Shown: positions 33,685-42,190 of the stretch, in pieces | Numbering within the stretch: the first letter of the stretch is position 1 | Layout of the letters: each line of letters starts with the position of its first letter | NCBI GenBank assembly: GCA_030425705.1 | Contig: JAUHZU010000004.1 | Span: 186,001 to 250,000 of the forward strand | Direction: 5' to 3' | DNA from: Phycisphaerae bacterium | GTDB lineage: Bacteria; Planctomycetota; Phycisphaerae; Phycisphaerales; Phycisphaeraceae | Length of the DNA stretch: 64,000 nt | The notes under the pieces: generated by a model | Seen by the model: the letters and a program-made list of their open reading frames with translations, nothing else | What the model was told of the DNA's origin: nothing | Databases searched by the model: none | Translations under genes and position numbers: made by a program

Positions 33685-33905
33685 TCCCGGGCGTTCGCGG
33701 GCCGGGCTCGGGGTTCACCGGGCGCGGCCGGGCGTTCATGCGGGGTGGCCGGGGGTTCACAAGCCGTCTGTGAAGGCCCGGGGAGGCCCCGGGGGCGTTC
33801 GCTGACGGGAGACGGGCATTCATCGACGGCCCGTGAATGCTCCCAAAGCGCTTGTGGACATTCACAGGTCACCCGCGAAACCCCCTCGCCGGCTGGTGAA
33901 GACGC
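33685..33905. repeat. Degenerate 21-bp tandem repeat
   Basis: The word RTTCRY recurs with 20-21-bp steps (near 33693, 33713, 33734, 33755, 33797, 33818, 33860), with other members degenerate or inverted. About ten units. All open frames show heptad periodicity, for example RGSPGAA GRSCGVA GGSQAVC on the plus strand, as expected for a 21-bp unit. No single frame looks like a real protein. It lies in the gene-free stretch 33488-33991. Confidence 0.6.
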
Positions 33906-33991
33906 GGGAATGGCCCAAACATCCTGATAACCGTCCCCGCGATGCGCGCGTCATCAAAACAGGGGCCGATCCCGGTTCGATACCCCCAACG

Positions 33992-34249
33992 CTACCTACG
34001 GATCGGGGTGGGGTAGAATATTTTCAGGGATACCAAAAGGGGTCCGTCCCTGTTTGGATACTCCGCCAGCATAATGATGGAAGCAAGCGGCAGATCAAAA
34101 AAGCGTTGGGTATGAAGGACGACACCTGTTGAGGTGATTTCATGGATATCTTCACCAGTAAATGGAGCTAAAGAACATGCCACAATTACAGTTGCAAGCA
34201 GGGCTGCACACAAAAGCAAAAGGCGAGACAGTATCATCAGAATCTGCAT
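33992..34249 (-). CDS. Very small putative lipoprotein or membrane peptide (hypothetical)
   Basis: 85 aa. Residues 2-24 are strongly hydrophobic and end in VIVACS, a possible lipobox. The rest is short (EITSTGVVLHTQRFFDLPLA). Relatively AT-rich. Could be a genuine small gene or a remnant. No family recognised. Confidence 0.4.
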   Translation of the reverse strand: MQILMILSRLLLLCAALLATVIVACSLAPFTGEDIHEITSTGVVLHTQRFFDLPLASIIMLAEYPNRDGPLLVSLKIFYPTPIRR

Positions 34250-34284
34250 CTGAATCTCTGTTTCTGCGCCGTCACTGAACGCTC

Positions 34285-34638
34285 CTAGGATTCTTGGATT
34301 GAATCATTCTTCGCACTTTGGGCTTCCCGACTTACAGTCTTCATGCACCACAGAATTGAAGCGAGTCCAGCTAGGCTCAGAATGACCGTGGTGATTAGTA
34401 CACGAAACAAAACTACGAGCTGAGCTGAGAAAGCTTCGACTGTTTGATTGTGGCCATCCATTTGCGGTGAATTGTATCCAAACGTCTTTGCTAGTCCTCT
34501 ATGAGTCACTGACAATTGATGGTCAACAACAATCACCAATGTCAAGCTTGTCACAGCTAGGAGAAGCACAGCCATGCTAAGTGCCAAAGAGATCCAATAG
34601 CCACGGTGTTTCATGTTGTTAGTCTGATCTCCACTCAT
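34285..34638 (-). CDS. Small two-helix membrane protein (hypothetical)
   Basis: 117 aa. Transmembrane segments near residues 15-38 and 76-98 flank an exposed loop (HRGLAKTFGYNSPQMDGHNQ). The start ATG overlaps the stop of the upstream frame (ATGA), and an alternative ATG lies 8 codons in. Base composition is AT-rich for this genome. No family recognised. Confidence 0.5.
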   Translation of the reverse strand: MSGDQTNNMKHRGYWISLALSMAVLLLAVTSLTLVIVVDHQLSVTHRGLAKTFGYNSPQMDGHNQTVEAFSAQLVVLFRVLITTVILSLAGLASILWCMKTVSREAQSAKNDSIQES

Positions 34639-35066
34639 TGCAGGTTCGCGGCATTGGTTATGCTGTCCACATTGTCACGTAGCTGATGAGGAATCGATAC
34701 ATCATCATCGCGGTGAGGAAGATACGATCGCTCCAACATATGCCCCCACCCGTTCGAGGACAAGAGATCTGGACCACCAGCACCAATAGGCTGCTGATTG
34801 TTAGGATGCCGAATACTTGGGTCGTGGTTCGCAGGGTTCCAGTTTGACCGCTCAATATGACTAGATTGTGCAGTAGGACTATATGGCCTAAATTTAACCG
34901 GATCATCCGCTGCACACCAACCTGCTTCGCACACCGCCAAGGGTATCGAAACGGGGGCGGACCCCGTTTTCGGGGTGGGTGGTGCGTGTCCGCTGAGGGG
35001 GGCTGCTGGTGGGTTGCGGGTGGTCGGCATGCAGGTCAGCGTAGCCGGGGGGTTGGGGTGGGCCAA
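34635..35066 (-). CDS. Uncharacterised open frame coupled to the two-helix gene
   Basis: 143 aa as drawn, but the first 50 residues fall in the direct repeat and a Pro-rich stretch, so the true start may be an internal GTG near 34942. The hydrophilic remainder (FRPYSPTAQSSHIERSNW, GGPDLLSSNGWGHMLE) matches nothing I know. The ATGA overlap with the next gene argues for translation; a competing frame over 34658-34915 gives a hydrophobic peptide. It could be a decayed gene tail. Confidence 0.3.
   Translation of the reverse strand: MAHPNPPATLTCMPTTRNPPAAPLSGHAPPTPKTGSAPVSIPLAVCEAGWCAADDPVKFRPYSPTAQSSHIERSNWNPANHDPSIRHPNNQQPIGAGGPDLLSSNGWGHMLERSYLPHRDDDVSIPHQLRDNVDSITNAANLQ
34949..34970. repeat. 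Short hairpin aaacgggg/ccccgttt
   Basis: Stem 34949-34956 with 34962-34969. The same ggggtccgtccc-type word recurs at about 34034-34055 inside a looser inverted repeat. The two sites bracket the small AT-rich genes. Confidence 0.45.
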
Positions 35067-35073
35067 GGGTTTT
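35028..35073. repeat. 45-bp direct repeat, copy 2
   Basis: Second copy of the repeat at 33573-33617, 1455 bp away in the same orientation. It overlaps the nominal start of the 143-aa frame. Confidence 0.75.
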
Positions 35074-35367
35074 GTGCTGCGGGCGATTTTTCGCTTTGCG
35101 GGGGTTTTTCTAGTTCGGGGCCGGCTCGGCGCGCGCGGGGGTGGGGGTTGGCCTCTCTATAGAAAGACTCGGGCAGCGGATTCTTGGGTGGGCGTAGGTG
35201 GGAAGGGGTGGGTGCGGGCGTGTCGGGGCGGTAGGCCGGGCGCGCGTGGGGGCGGGGGTTTCCCCGGGCGGGGAGGGGCGGGTTTTTGGGTCGGTGAGCG
35301 ATTACGCACTTCGACCCGGGGTTTTCCCGTGCTGCCTTGGGGCGGGCGGTGCGTGGGTTGGGCGGGG
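35074..35367. other. G-rich gene-free tract
   Basis: About 290 bp with strong G bias on the plus strand and many runs of three or more G (for example around 35190-35290). No coding frame looks genuine. It has G-quadruplex potential. Confidence 0.4.
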
Positions 35368-36690
35368 CTACTCGTTGAGGCGGGTGTGGAGGTGGGCTTT
35401 GAGGGCGGGGCCGTCGCGGTCGAGGTCGAGCCAGGGGGTGCCCGATGTGAGGCCGGCGGCGGCGCGGAGCTCGTCGGCGAAGCCCACCTGCGGGTCGAGG
35501 GTGATGCGGACGGCGGGGACGGCGGCGGCGAGGGCGGGGTCGCCCGCCGCGGCGGCCCGGAGATCGGGCACCACCCAGGACCAGGGGGCGTCGGGGGTAT
35601 GGGGGGCTGGGTCTCGGGCCTCGGGGTTGGAGGCTTCGCCTGAATCTTCGGTTTTTGGGATGTCACCGGGGTTTTGGGGGGTGGAGACGCGGGTAGATGC
35701 ACCCTCGGCCTGGGGGCCGAGGACTTCGGGGTGGTCGGGGTGGATGAGCAGGGGCGTGAACGGCTCGCCGACCATACCCAGGTGGATCTGGCGGGCGGTG
35801 GTGGCGTTGTCGACGTCCCACCAGACCCCGCGGGCGGCGGCGACGGCCCGCCGGGTGCCGGGCGTGTCCAGCGCGCCGTAGTCGTCGAGCAGCTCGGCGA
35901 GGGCGGTGGTCATGGCGTCGTTGTAGGGGGTGCCGTCGGCGTGCATGATCCGCAGGGCCCGGCCGGCGGCGACGGCGCCCAGCAGGTGCGACGGCTGGTC
36001 GTCGTAGACGAAGGCGGACTGGACCTCGGGGATGACCATGACCCCGCGGAAGCCGAAGGAGGTGAGCACCTCGTGCCAGCTGCTGATGATGTAGCCCATG
36101 CGGACGGCCAGAAGCACCGCGATTTCCTGTGCGAAACGCGCTCTCGCGTCGGGGTCGAGGGTGTGCCAGGCGTCGGGGTAGTCGAGGTGGACCAGGAAGA
36201 GGGTGGGCTCGGCCCCGGCGAGGAGGACGCGCGGCCGGCCCGCTTCGAGCGCGGGGTGGATGCGCTGGTAGGCGAGGTAGGTGAGGTCGGCGGCGTTGCG
36301 GGTGTGCGCGAGGTCGACGAAGCCGACGCGGGTGGTGTAGATGATCCCGCCGGACGCCTCGCCGAGGCGGACGGAGCGCCAGGCGGACTGGCGGTAGGTG
36401 TGTTGGCCCAGGGCGTCGCGGTCGCCGTAGCGGACGGGGATGGGGCCGTAGGGGTGGGGCAGGGAACCGATGCGCATCATGGGGACGCGTTTACTGCGTT
36501 CATCGGGCAGGCCGGGGTCGCTGCGGGAGAGCTGGCAGTAGGCCCGTTCGCCGGTGACGGGGTAGCAGCCGGCGAGTGTGGCGAGGAGGCAGACGAGGGC
36601 GAGGGTTGCGGCGACAGCGCGGGGCCGGTGGTCGGCGGGGCTGGCCGGGGGACGGGCGGGTTGGGGGCAAGCCGCTAACCGCATCTTCAT
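35368..36690 (-). CDS. DUF4056 domain lipoprotein
   Basis: 440 aa from the ATG of MKMRLAACPQ; upstream in-frame sequence is His/Arg/Pro-rich antisense and is rejected. Signal peptide with lipobox LATLAGC. The DUF4056 body has MRIGSLPHPYGPIPVRYGDR, GGIIYTTRVGFVDLAHTRN, MGYIISSWHEVLTSFGF and FVYDDQPSHLLGAVAAGRAL. DUF4056 is found in envelope proteins of Gram-negative bacteria; function unknown. A Pro/Glu/Thr-rich stretch (about 310-355) encoded by 35600-35710 contains a copy of the C-rich CCCGAGACCC word and may be repeat-derived. The C-terminal part (LRAAAAGDPALAAAVPAVR) is family-atypical. Confidence 0.8.
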   Translation of the reverse strand: MKMRLAACPQPARPPASPADHRPRAVAATLALVCLLATLAGCYPVTGERAYCQLSRSDPGLPDERSKRVPMMRIGSLPHPYGPIPVRYGDRDALGQHTYRQSAWRSVRLGEASGGIIYTTRVGFVDLAHTRNAADLTYLAYQRIHPALEAGRPRVLLAGAEPTLFLVHLDYPDAWHTLDPDARARFAQEIAVLLAVRMGYIISSWHEVLTSFGFRGVMVIPEVQSAFVYDDQPSHLLGAVAAGRALRIMHADGTPYNDAMTTALAELLDDYGALDTPGTRRAVAAARGVWWDVDNATTARQIHLGMVGEPFTPLLIHPDHPEVLGPQAEGASTRVSTPQNPGDIPKTEDSGEASNPEARDPAPHTPDAPWSWVVPDLRAAAAGDPALAAAVPAVRITLDPQVGFADELRAAAGLTSGTPWLDLDRDGPALKAHLHTRLNE

Positions 36691-36810
36691 AAAATAGCGA
36701 GAACCGGCCCGGTCGGTGGATGGGCCGGTCGGCTGGGTCTGGTGCGGTACACGCGGCGCAGGCCGGTGGGTAAGATATCGGCCGACCTTTCCAGACAAGG
36801 AGCCCCGGCG

Positions 36811-37311
36811 ATGACCCCCCCTGCCCCAGCCCCTGCCCCGCTCGGGGACGACGAACGCGCGGCGGCGAAGACGATGCTGGCGGCGACCTGGCGGTCGTGG
36901 GGGCTGTGCGTGCTGGCACCGTCGGCGTGGCTGGCGTACGCGGTGTGGCGTCTGCCGATGTCGGGCGCGGGGCTGCAGAACGGCGATTCCGGGGTCGTGG
37001 GGGCGGTTTCCGGGCCCGGCTGGGGGTGGCTGGTAGGGCTGGCGGTGGTCTGGCTGGCGTTGGCGGGGCCGGCGGTGTTTGCGTTGCGGAGCTACTGCTT
37101 CCGGGCGTTGTGGGATGGTCGGGCGGTCGAGCCGCAGAGCTACCTGAAGGGGATGGGGACGGTGTGGGCGGTGCTGGTGGTGGGTGCGGTGCTGGCGTTG
37201 ATGGGGGCGGTGCTGTCGGGGCAGTGGCTGCCGGGCGTGGTGGTGGCGGGCGTCGCGGTGGGCCTGGTGTTGGTGATCCGTCCGAACGGGCGGGCGTTGG
37301 GGCTGGGCTGA
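36811..37311 (+). CDS. Hypothetical four-helix membrane protein
   Basis: 166 aa from the ATG with aaGGAG 8 nt upstream; TAAGAT at 36771-36776 could be its -10. Hydrophobic segments lie near 30-50, 70-92, 110-133 and 136-156. A short acidic cytoplasmic start. It sits upstream of the act operon on the same strand but is separated by 415 bp containing a promoter, so a link to the respiratory complex is uncertain. No family recognised. Confidence 0.65.
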   Translation: MTPPAPAPAPLGDDERAAAKTMLAATWRSWGLCVLAPSAWLAYAVWRLPMSGAGLQNGDSGVVGAVSGPGWGWLVGLAVVWLALAGPAVFALRSYCFRALWDGRAVEPQSYLKGMGTVWAVLVVGAVLALMGAVLSGQWLPGVVVAGVAVGLVLVIRPNGRALGLG

Positions 37312-37594
37312 GCCGGGGCTGTTTCGGGGGGTGTGCAACGGGTACGACAGGTTATGCCCAGCCGGCCGCTGCTCGGTCGGCTGCGGTGGCAGCGTGGTCG
37401 CCAGACTCGGGTTTCAATCCGGACCGGATCGGGCCCATTATGGCTGCGCGACAGGTGCGCATCGGTGGGGGTTGGGGCGGTGATTCGTTCGACGGAATCT
37501 GTCGTCGGTCGTGGCGCGGACGGCCGATAAATCAGCGGTGCAAATCGGTGTTGAAACCCAGGCGCAATAAGCGGTTCGCGACGGGCCGGCCGCT
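37312..37594. other. Gene-free spacer upstream of the act promoter
   Basis: About 280 bp between the membrane protein gene and the act promoter. I see no ORF with coding character, no tRNA and no long repeat. It may hold regulatory sites for the respiratory operon. Confidence 0.4.
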
Positions 37595-37623
37595 TTGTCA
37601 AGGCGTCGCGGACTGGCTATCTT
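37595..37623 (+). promoter_or_regulatory. Sigma70-type promoter of the act respiratory operon
   Basis: TTGTCA at 37595-37600, 17-bp spacer, TATCTT at 37618-37623. Transcription would begin near 37630, about 95 nt before the actA start. It is the best promoter match before the act genes. Confidence 0.6.
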
Positions 37624-37726
37624 GTATGGTTCGACCCAGCCGCGCATCGTCCCGGCTCCCCGGCACCCGCGCGCGACCCGCGGGCCGACCCAGCGCCCGC
37701 CCGACCCGCGCAACAAGGCGACCGAC

Positions 37727-38527
37727 GTGTCCTACCAAGCTACCGACAAGTTTGTGTTCCCCAAGTGGGCGAACTACCTGCTCCCCCTGATCGTCGTCAG
37801 CGCGCTCGGCGGCGCGGCGGTCGTCCCGCCCCTGGTGCTCTTCGGCGGGTCGGCGGAGACGCAGAACGTCGGGTACCAGCCCGACCAGCCCGTGCCCTAC
37901 TCGCACGAGCTGCACGTCGGCCAGCTCGGCATCGACTGCCGGTACTGCCACACCACCGTCGACGACGCCTCCTTCGCCGCGATCCCCCCCACCCAGACCT
38001 GCATCAACTGCCACGCGCCGGGCACCACGTCCGACGGCGGCAGCACGAACCTCTCGGGCGTCCGCCAGAACTCGCTGGCGCTCCGCCCGGTGTGGGAGAG
38101 CTGGGAGACCGGGCTGGCGATCCCGTGGGTGAAGGTCCACGACCTGCCGGACTACGCGTACTTCAACCACTCGGCGCACGTGAACCGCGGGGTCGGCTGC
38201 GTGTCGTGCCACGGCCGGGTCGACAAGATGGGCGGCGCGGGCACGGACGACGCGATCGCCGGCGTGTACCAGGTCCAGAACCTGTCGATGGCCTGGTGCC
38301 TGGAGTGCCACCGCGCCCCGGAGAACCACCTGCGCCCGGTGGACGAGATCACGAACTTCGACTGGTCGCCGGTCATGCACCCGCTGGCGATCGAGCAGGG
38401 CTACACCGACGCGGAGAACCCGCACCACGTCAGCGAGGCGCAGCAGATCGTCGGCATGCACCTGAAGGACCGCTACCAGATCAACAGCGCTGCGTACATG
38501 CAGTCGTGCTCGACGTGCCACCGGTAA
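37727..38527 (+). CDS. actA: Alternative complex III subunit ActA, pentahaem cytochrome c
   Basis: 266 aa from GTG; a longer frame from 37595 overlaps the promoter. One N-terminal transmembrane anchor (residues 15-40) is followed by a periplasmic domain with five CxxCH haem-binding motifs: CRYCH (71), CINCH (92), CVSCH, CLECH and CSTCH at the very end. This is the ActA pattern of alternative complex III, the quinol:cytochrome c oxidoreductase that replaces bc1. It is first in the act operon and should pass electrons from ActB toward ActE and the oxidase. Confidence 0.93.
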   Translation: MSYQATDKFVFPKWANYLLPLIVVSALGGAAVVPPLVLFGGSAETQNVGYQPDQPVPYSHELHVGQLGIDCRYCHTTVDDASFAAIPPTQTCINCHAPGTTSDGGSTNLSGVRQNSLALRPVWESWETGLAIPWVKVHDLPDYAYFNHSAHVNRGVGCVSCHGRVDKMGGAGTDDAIAGVYQVQNLSMAWCLECHRAPENHLRPVDEITNFDWSPVMHPLAIEQGYTDAENPHHVSEAQQIVGMHLKDRYQINSAAYMQSCSTCHR

Positions 38528-38668
38528 GACCCGTTGGATGGGGTGACCGGGTGAAGGATGGAGCCCGGCCCGCTGGCCTCGGCCGGCCACGCGGCACCCC
38601 GCTAGACCGGACGCCACCCCACGAACCATCGCCCCGGCCCCTTGGCCCCCAATAGACGAGACCCCACC

Positions 38669-41600
38669 TTGTCCACCCTCGAACAGAACATCACCGGGCA
38701 GGCCTACTGGCGTTCACTCGAAGAGTACGCCAACACCCCCGAGTTCCAGGCCAGGCTGCACGACGAGTTCGCCGACTACGCGCCCGACGAGATCCAGGCG
38801 ATGTCCCGCCGGTCCTTCCTCAAGCTGGCCGGCGCATCGATGGCGCTGGCCGGGCTGACGATGACCGGCTGCCGGCGTTGGCCCAAGGAGGCGCTCGCGC
38901 CGTTCGCGACCCGCCCCGAGGACCTGATCCCCGGCGTGCCCAACTACTTCGCGTCCATGACCCACCGCGGCGGGGTCGCCCACCCGGTGCTCGTCGCCTC
39001 GTTCGACGGCCGGCCCATCAAGGTCGAGAGCCACCCCAAGGCCGGCTACGCGACGGACGTGTTTGACCAGGCCCTCACCCTGCAGCAGTACGACCCCGAG
39101 CGCGCCCGCGACGTGGCCTACGGCACGGGCGAGAGCGTGACGCGCAGCTCGTGGACCGCGTTCGAATCCTTCCTTAAGGAGAAGGTCGCCGAGCTGAAGC
39201 AGGACGAAGGCGGCAAGGGCTTCGCCGTGCTGAGCCAGGCGTCGTCGAGCCCGACGTTCCTTCGGCTCAAGGCCGAGCTGCTGTCGCAGATGCCGGGCAT
39301 GACCTGGGCGACGTGGGAGCCGCTGAACCGGGACAACGAGCTGACCGGCGCGATCCACGCTCTGGGCAAGCCGGTGCGGACGCACTACCGCTGGACGGAC
39401 GACCACGGCACGCCGACGGTGAAGGTCATCGCGTGCTTCGACAGCGACTTCCTGTGCGACCACCCGTCCGCGACGAGTAACGCCAAGGGCTGGGCCGCGG
39501 GCCGTAAGAGCGCCGACATCGGCCGGCTCAAGGGGCATCACCACGGGGAGGCGCACGGCACGGCGATGATGAACCGGCTGTACGCCGTCGAGTCGGCCCT
39601 GACGATCACGGGCAGCGCCGCGGACGAGCGTCTGCCGATCCGGCCGTCGCGCGTCGCGCACGTGCTCGCCGCCCTCGCGGGCGAGCTTGGCGCGGTGGCG
39701 GACGCGGGCGAGCCGACGCTGACCAAGACCGAGCAGGCCTTTGTCGCGAAGCTGGCCGACGACCTGAACCACGCGAAGGGCGCGTCGATCCTGACCGCCG
39801 GGCCGAACCAGCCGGCGGACGTACACGCGCTGGTCTACAAGCTCAACGACTTCCTGGGCAACCACGGCAGCACGCTGGTCTACACCGACGAGCCCGCGGC
39901 CGGGGAACAGACGAACCTCGAATCCCTGGCCGGGCTGACCGCGAAGATGGCGGCCGGCGAGGTCGACACGCTGGTGATGCTCGGCGGGAACCCGGTGTTC
40001 GACGCCCCGGCGGACCTGGGCTTTGAGGCGGCGTTGGGCAAGGTGCACCACGCGGTGCGCCTCGGGCTGTATCGCAAGAACGAGACCGCCGCGCTGTGCG
40101 AGTGGGCGCTGCCCGAGGCGACGGGCTTCGAGTGCTGGGGCGACGGCCGGTGGTACGACGGCACGGTCGCGGTGCAGCAGCCGCTGATCCTCCCGCTGTT
40201 CAACGGCCGCAGCGCCGACGAGCTGCTCGCGTCGCTGGTCGGCGAGTCCTCGCTGGCCGAGCCGAGCAGCTACCAACTCGTGCGCAAGACGTTCAAGGAC
40301 GGCGGCCTGCTGGCCGGGGCCGACTTCGCGTCGGTGCTGGACGACCCGGGCTACGCCGCGGACCAGCGCGGGTTCGAGAAGGACTGGCGCCGCGCGGTGC
40401 ACCTGGGCTTCGTGCCCGGCAGCGCGTTTATGCCGACCCCGATCACCACCACGATCGACACGGGCATCATCCTGCCCGAGCGGACCGACAGCGCCGAGAT
40501 GGAGGTCGTGTTCCGGCCCGGCGCGGTGCTCGACGGCCGGTTCGCGAACAGCGCCTGGCTGCAGGAGGTGCCCGACACGCACACCAAGGTGTCGTGGGAC
40601 AACCCGGTGCTGATCAGCGTGCCCGACGCGGAGGACAAGGGGCTGAAGTACGGCGACCTGATCGATGTCACGGTCGATGGCGCGACGGTGCAGATGCCCG
40701 TCTTCATCCAGCCCGGCCAGGCGAAGGGCACGGCCATCGTCGCCGTCGGCAACGGCCGATCGGTCTGCGGCCACGTGGGTCAAGAGGTCGGCTTCAACGT
40801 GTACCCGCTGCGCAAGCAGGCGGGGATGGGATTCGCCGCGGTCACGCTGGGGGCGAAGGCGGGCCACCACCGCCTGGCGATGACGAGCGTGCACCACCTG
40901 GTCAACGGGATGAGCCACTTCCCGGGGTTTGTCGACCAGACGGCCGAGTGGGGCCTGGAGAAGCGGGCCGGGGCGTACGGCGAGAGCGGCACGGCCGGCA
41001 ACATCATCAAGGAAGGCACCTTCGCGGACTACCAGACCGACGAGGGCGTGTCGCACATCATGGGCCACGGCCACGGGGACGTTCGGCTGCAGCTGTTCCA
41101 GGTCCCGCGCCAGGAAGAATGGACCGAGCAGGCCGAGAAGCTCGTCGCCGAGCACGCGCACGAGGCGGAAGACGGCTGGCAGCCGCGCACGGCGTTCAAC
41201 GCGCCGCACGCGTGGGGCATGACGATCGACCTGAACTCGTGCATCGGGTGCAACGCGTGCGTGATCGCGTGCCAGGCGGAGAACAACATCCCGGCGGTCG
41301 GCAAGGACCAGGTCTGGCGTTCGCGTGAGATGCACTGGCTGCGGACGGACACGTACTACAAGGTGAAGGGCGAGGACGGCCCGAGCAAGCCGGAGAACGT
41401 GCAGGTCGTGCACCAGCCGGTGATGTGCGTACACTGCGAGAACGCGCCGTGCGAGCAGGTGTGCCCGGTCGCGGCGACGGTGCACGACGCCGAGGGCCTG
41501 AACACCATGGTCTACAACCGCTGCATCGGCACGCGGTACTGCTCGAACAACTGCCCGTACAAGGTCCGGCGGTTCAACTACTTCGACTTCCACAGCAAGT

Positions 41601-42085
41601 CGGTGCGGCAGGACGTCGCGAACCCCTGGCTGAACATGCCCGACACGCAGCAGGCGAAGGTCGTCAGCGAGATCAAGTCGATGGTCTTCAACCCGGACGT
41701 GACCGTGCGGATGCGCGGCGTCATGGAGAAGTGCACCTACTGCACCCAGCGGGTCCAGCGGGCCAAGATCCAGCGCAAGAACGACTTCGTGCAGGGCCTC
41801 GAAGGCCGGTACGGCCACGACGCCGACACCAAGACCGTGCCCGACGGCACGATCGTCACCGCCTGCCAGGACGCCTGCCCGACCGACTGCATCACTTTCG
41901 GCGACCTCAACGACCCGCACTCGAAGGTCAGCCAGATCCAGACGAACAACCGCCGGGCCTACTCGGTGCTCGAAGAGCTGAACTCCCGCCCGCGGACCCA
42001 GCACCTGGCCAAGCTCCGCAACCCCCACCCGTCGTCGTACGGCGGGCACGGGCACGGCGGCGGCCACGAAGAAGGCGACCACTAA
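38669..42085 (+). CDS. actB: Alternative complex III subunit ActB, molybdopterin-oxidoreductase-like/Fe-S protein
   Basis: 1138 aa from TTG at 38669; TTG at 38642 is an in-frame alternative. Near residue 46 the Tat-like motif SRRSFLKLAGASMALAG precedes a Cys, giving export and probable lipid anchoring. Residues 70-760 are the molybdopterin-enzyme-like domain, which in ActB proteins lacks the cofactor. Residues about 857-1080 are a ferredoxin domain with CIGCNACVIACQ, CVHCENAPCEQVCP, RYCSNNCPYK and CTYCTQRVQ/CQDACPTDC, enough for [4Fe-4S] and [3Fe-4S] clusters. The C-terminus is His/Gly-rich (GHGHGGGHEEGDH). In this fused form ActB is the largest subunit. Confidence 0.93.
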   Translation: MSTLEQNITGQAYWRSLEEYANTPEFQARLHDEFADYAPDEIQAMSRRSFLKLAGASMALAGLTMTGCRRWPKEALAPFATRPEDLIPGVPNYFASMTHRGGVAHPVLVASFDGRPIKVESHPKAGYATDVFDQALTLQQYDPERARDVAYGTGESVTRSSWTAFESFLKEKVAELKQDEGGKGFAVLSQASSSPTFLRLKAELLSQMPGMTWATWEPLNRDNELTGAIHALGKPVRTHYRWTDDHGTPTVKVIACFDSDFLCDHPSATSNAKGWAAGRKSADIGRLKGHHHGEAHGTAMMNRLYAVESALTITGSAADERLPIRPSRVAHVLAALAGELGAVADAGEPTLTKTEQAFVAKLADDLNHAKGASILTAGPNQPADVHALVYKLNDFLGNHGSTLVYTDEPAAGEQTNLESLAGLTAKMAAGEVDTLVMLGGNPVFDAPADLGFEAALGKVHHAVRLGLYRKNETAALCEWALPEATGFECWGDGRWYDGTVAVQQPLILPLFNGRSADELLASLVGESSLAEPSSYQLVRKTFKDGGLLAGADFASVLDDPGYAADQRGFEKDWRRAVHLGFVPGSAFMPTPITTTIDTGIILPERTDSAEMEVVFRPGAVLDGRFANSAWLQEVPDTHTKVSWDNPVLISVPDAEDKGLKYGDLIDVTVDGATVQMPVFIQPGQAKGTAIVAVGNGRSVCGHVGQEVGFNVYPLRKQAGMGFAAVTLGAKAGHHRLAMTSVHHLVNGMSHFPGFVDQTAEWGLEKRAGAYGESGTAGNIIKEGTFADYQTDEGVSHIMGHGHGDVRLQLFQVPRQEEWTEQAEKLVAEHAHEAEDGWQPRTAFNAPHAWGMTIDLNSCIGCNACVIACQAENNIPAVGKDQVWRSREMHWLRTDTYYKVKGEDGPSKPENVQVVHQPVMCVHCENAPCEQVCPVAATVHDAEGLNTMVYNRCIGTRYCSNNCPYKVRRFNYFDFHSKSVRQDVANPWLNMPDTQQAKVVSEIKSMVFNPDVTVRMRGVMEKCTYCTQRVQRAKIQRKNDFVQGLEGRYGHDADTKTVPDGTIVTACQDACPTDCITFGDLNDPHSKVSQIQTNNRRAYSVLEELNSRPRTQHLAKLRNPHPSSYGGHGHGGGHEEGDH

Positions 42086-42146
42086 GACCCGGCGTCGCGT
42101 CGCGATGCGGCGATGGCTGACGATTGAACACGCGGTTTTGGGCGCA

Positions 42147-42186
42147 AGACCCTAGACCCGAAACCCAAGACCCCAGACCCGACCTA
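42147..42186 (+). repeat. C-rich CCCGARACCC repeat upstream of actC
   Basis: A run of units such as gacccgaaacccaagacccc ends 4 nt before the actC ATG, where a Shine-Dalgarno would be expected. Related runs precede the starts of the genes at 46957, 48480, 51639 and 63874. Confidence 0.65.
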
Positions 42187-42190
42187 CTCC

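Noticed and set aside
33685-33905. CRISPR array
   Set aside because: The 21-bp units are degenerate and contiguous, with no constant repeat, no spacers and no cas genes.
33573-35073. Integron cassette array
   Set aside because: No attC core motifs (RYYYAAC/GTTRRRY) and no integrase gene. The direct repeat does not resemble attC.
36691-37338. N-terminal extension of the DUF4056 frame
   Set aside because: The extension is His/Arg/Pro-rich, antisense to the plus-strand membrane protein gene, and precedes a proper lipoprotein signal peptide.
38714-42082. 1122-codon minus-strand open frame opposite actB
   Set aside because: Antisense shadow rich in Arg, Val, His and Leu with no recognisable domain, while actB on the plus strand is complete and in operon context.
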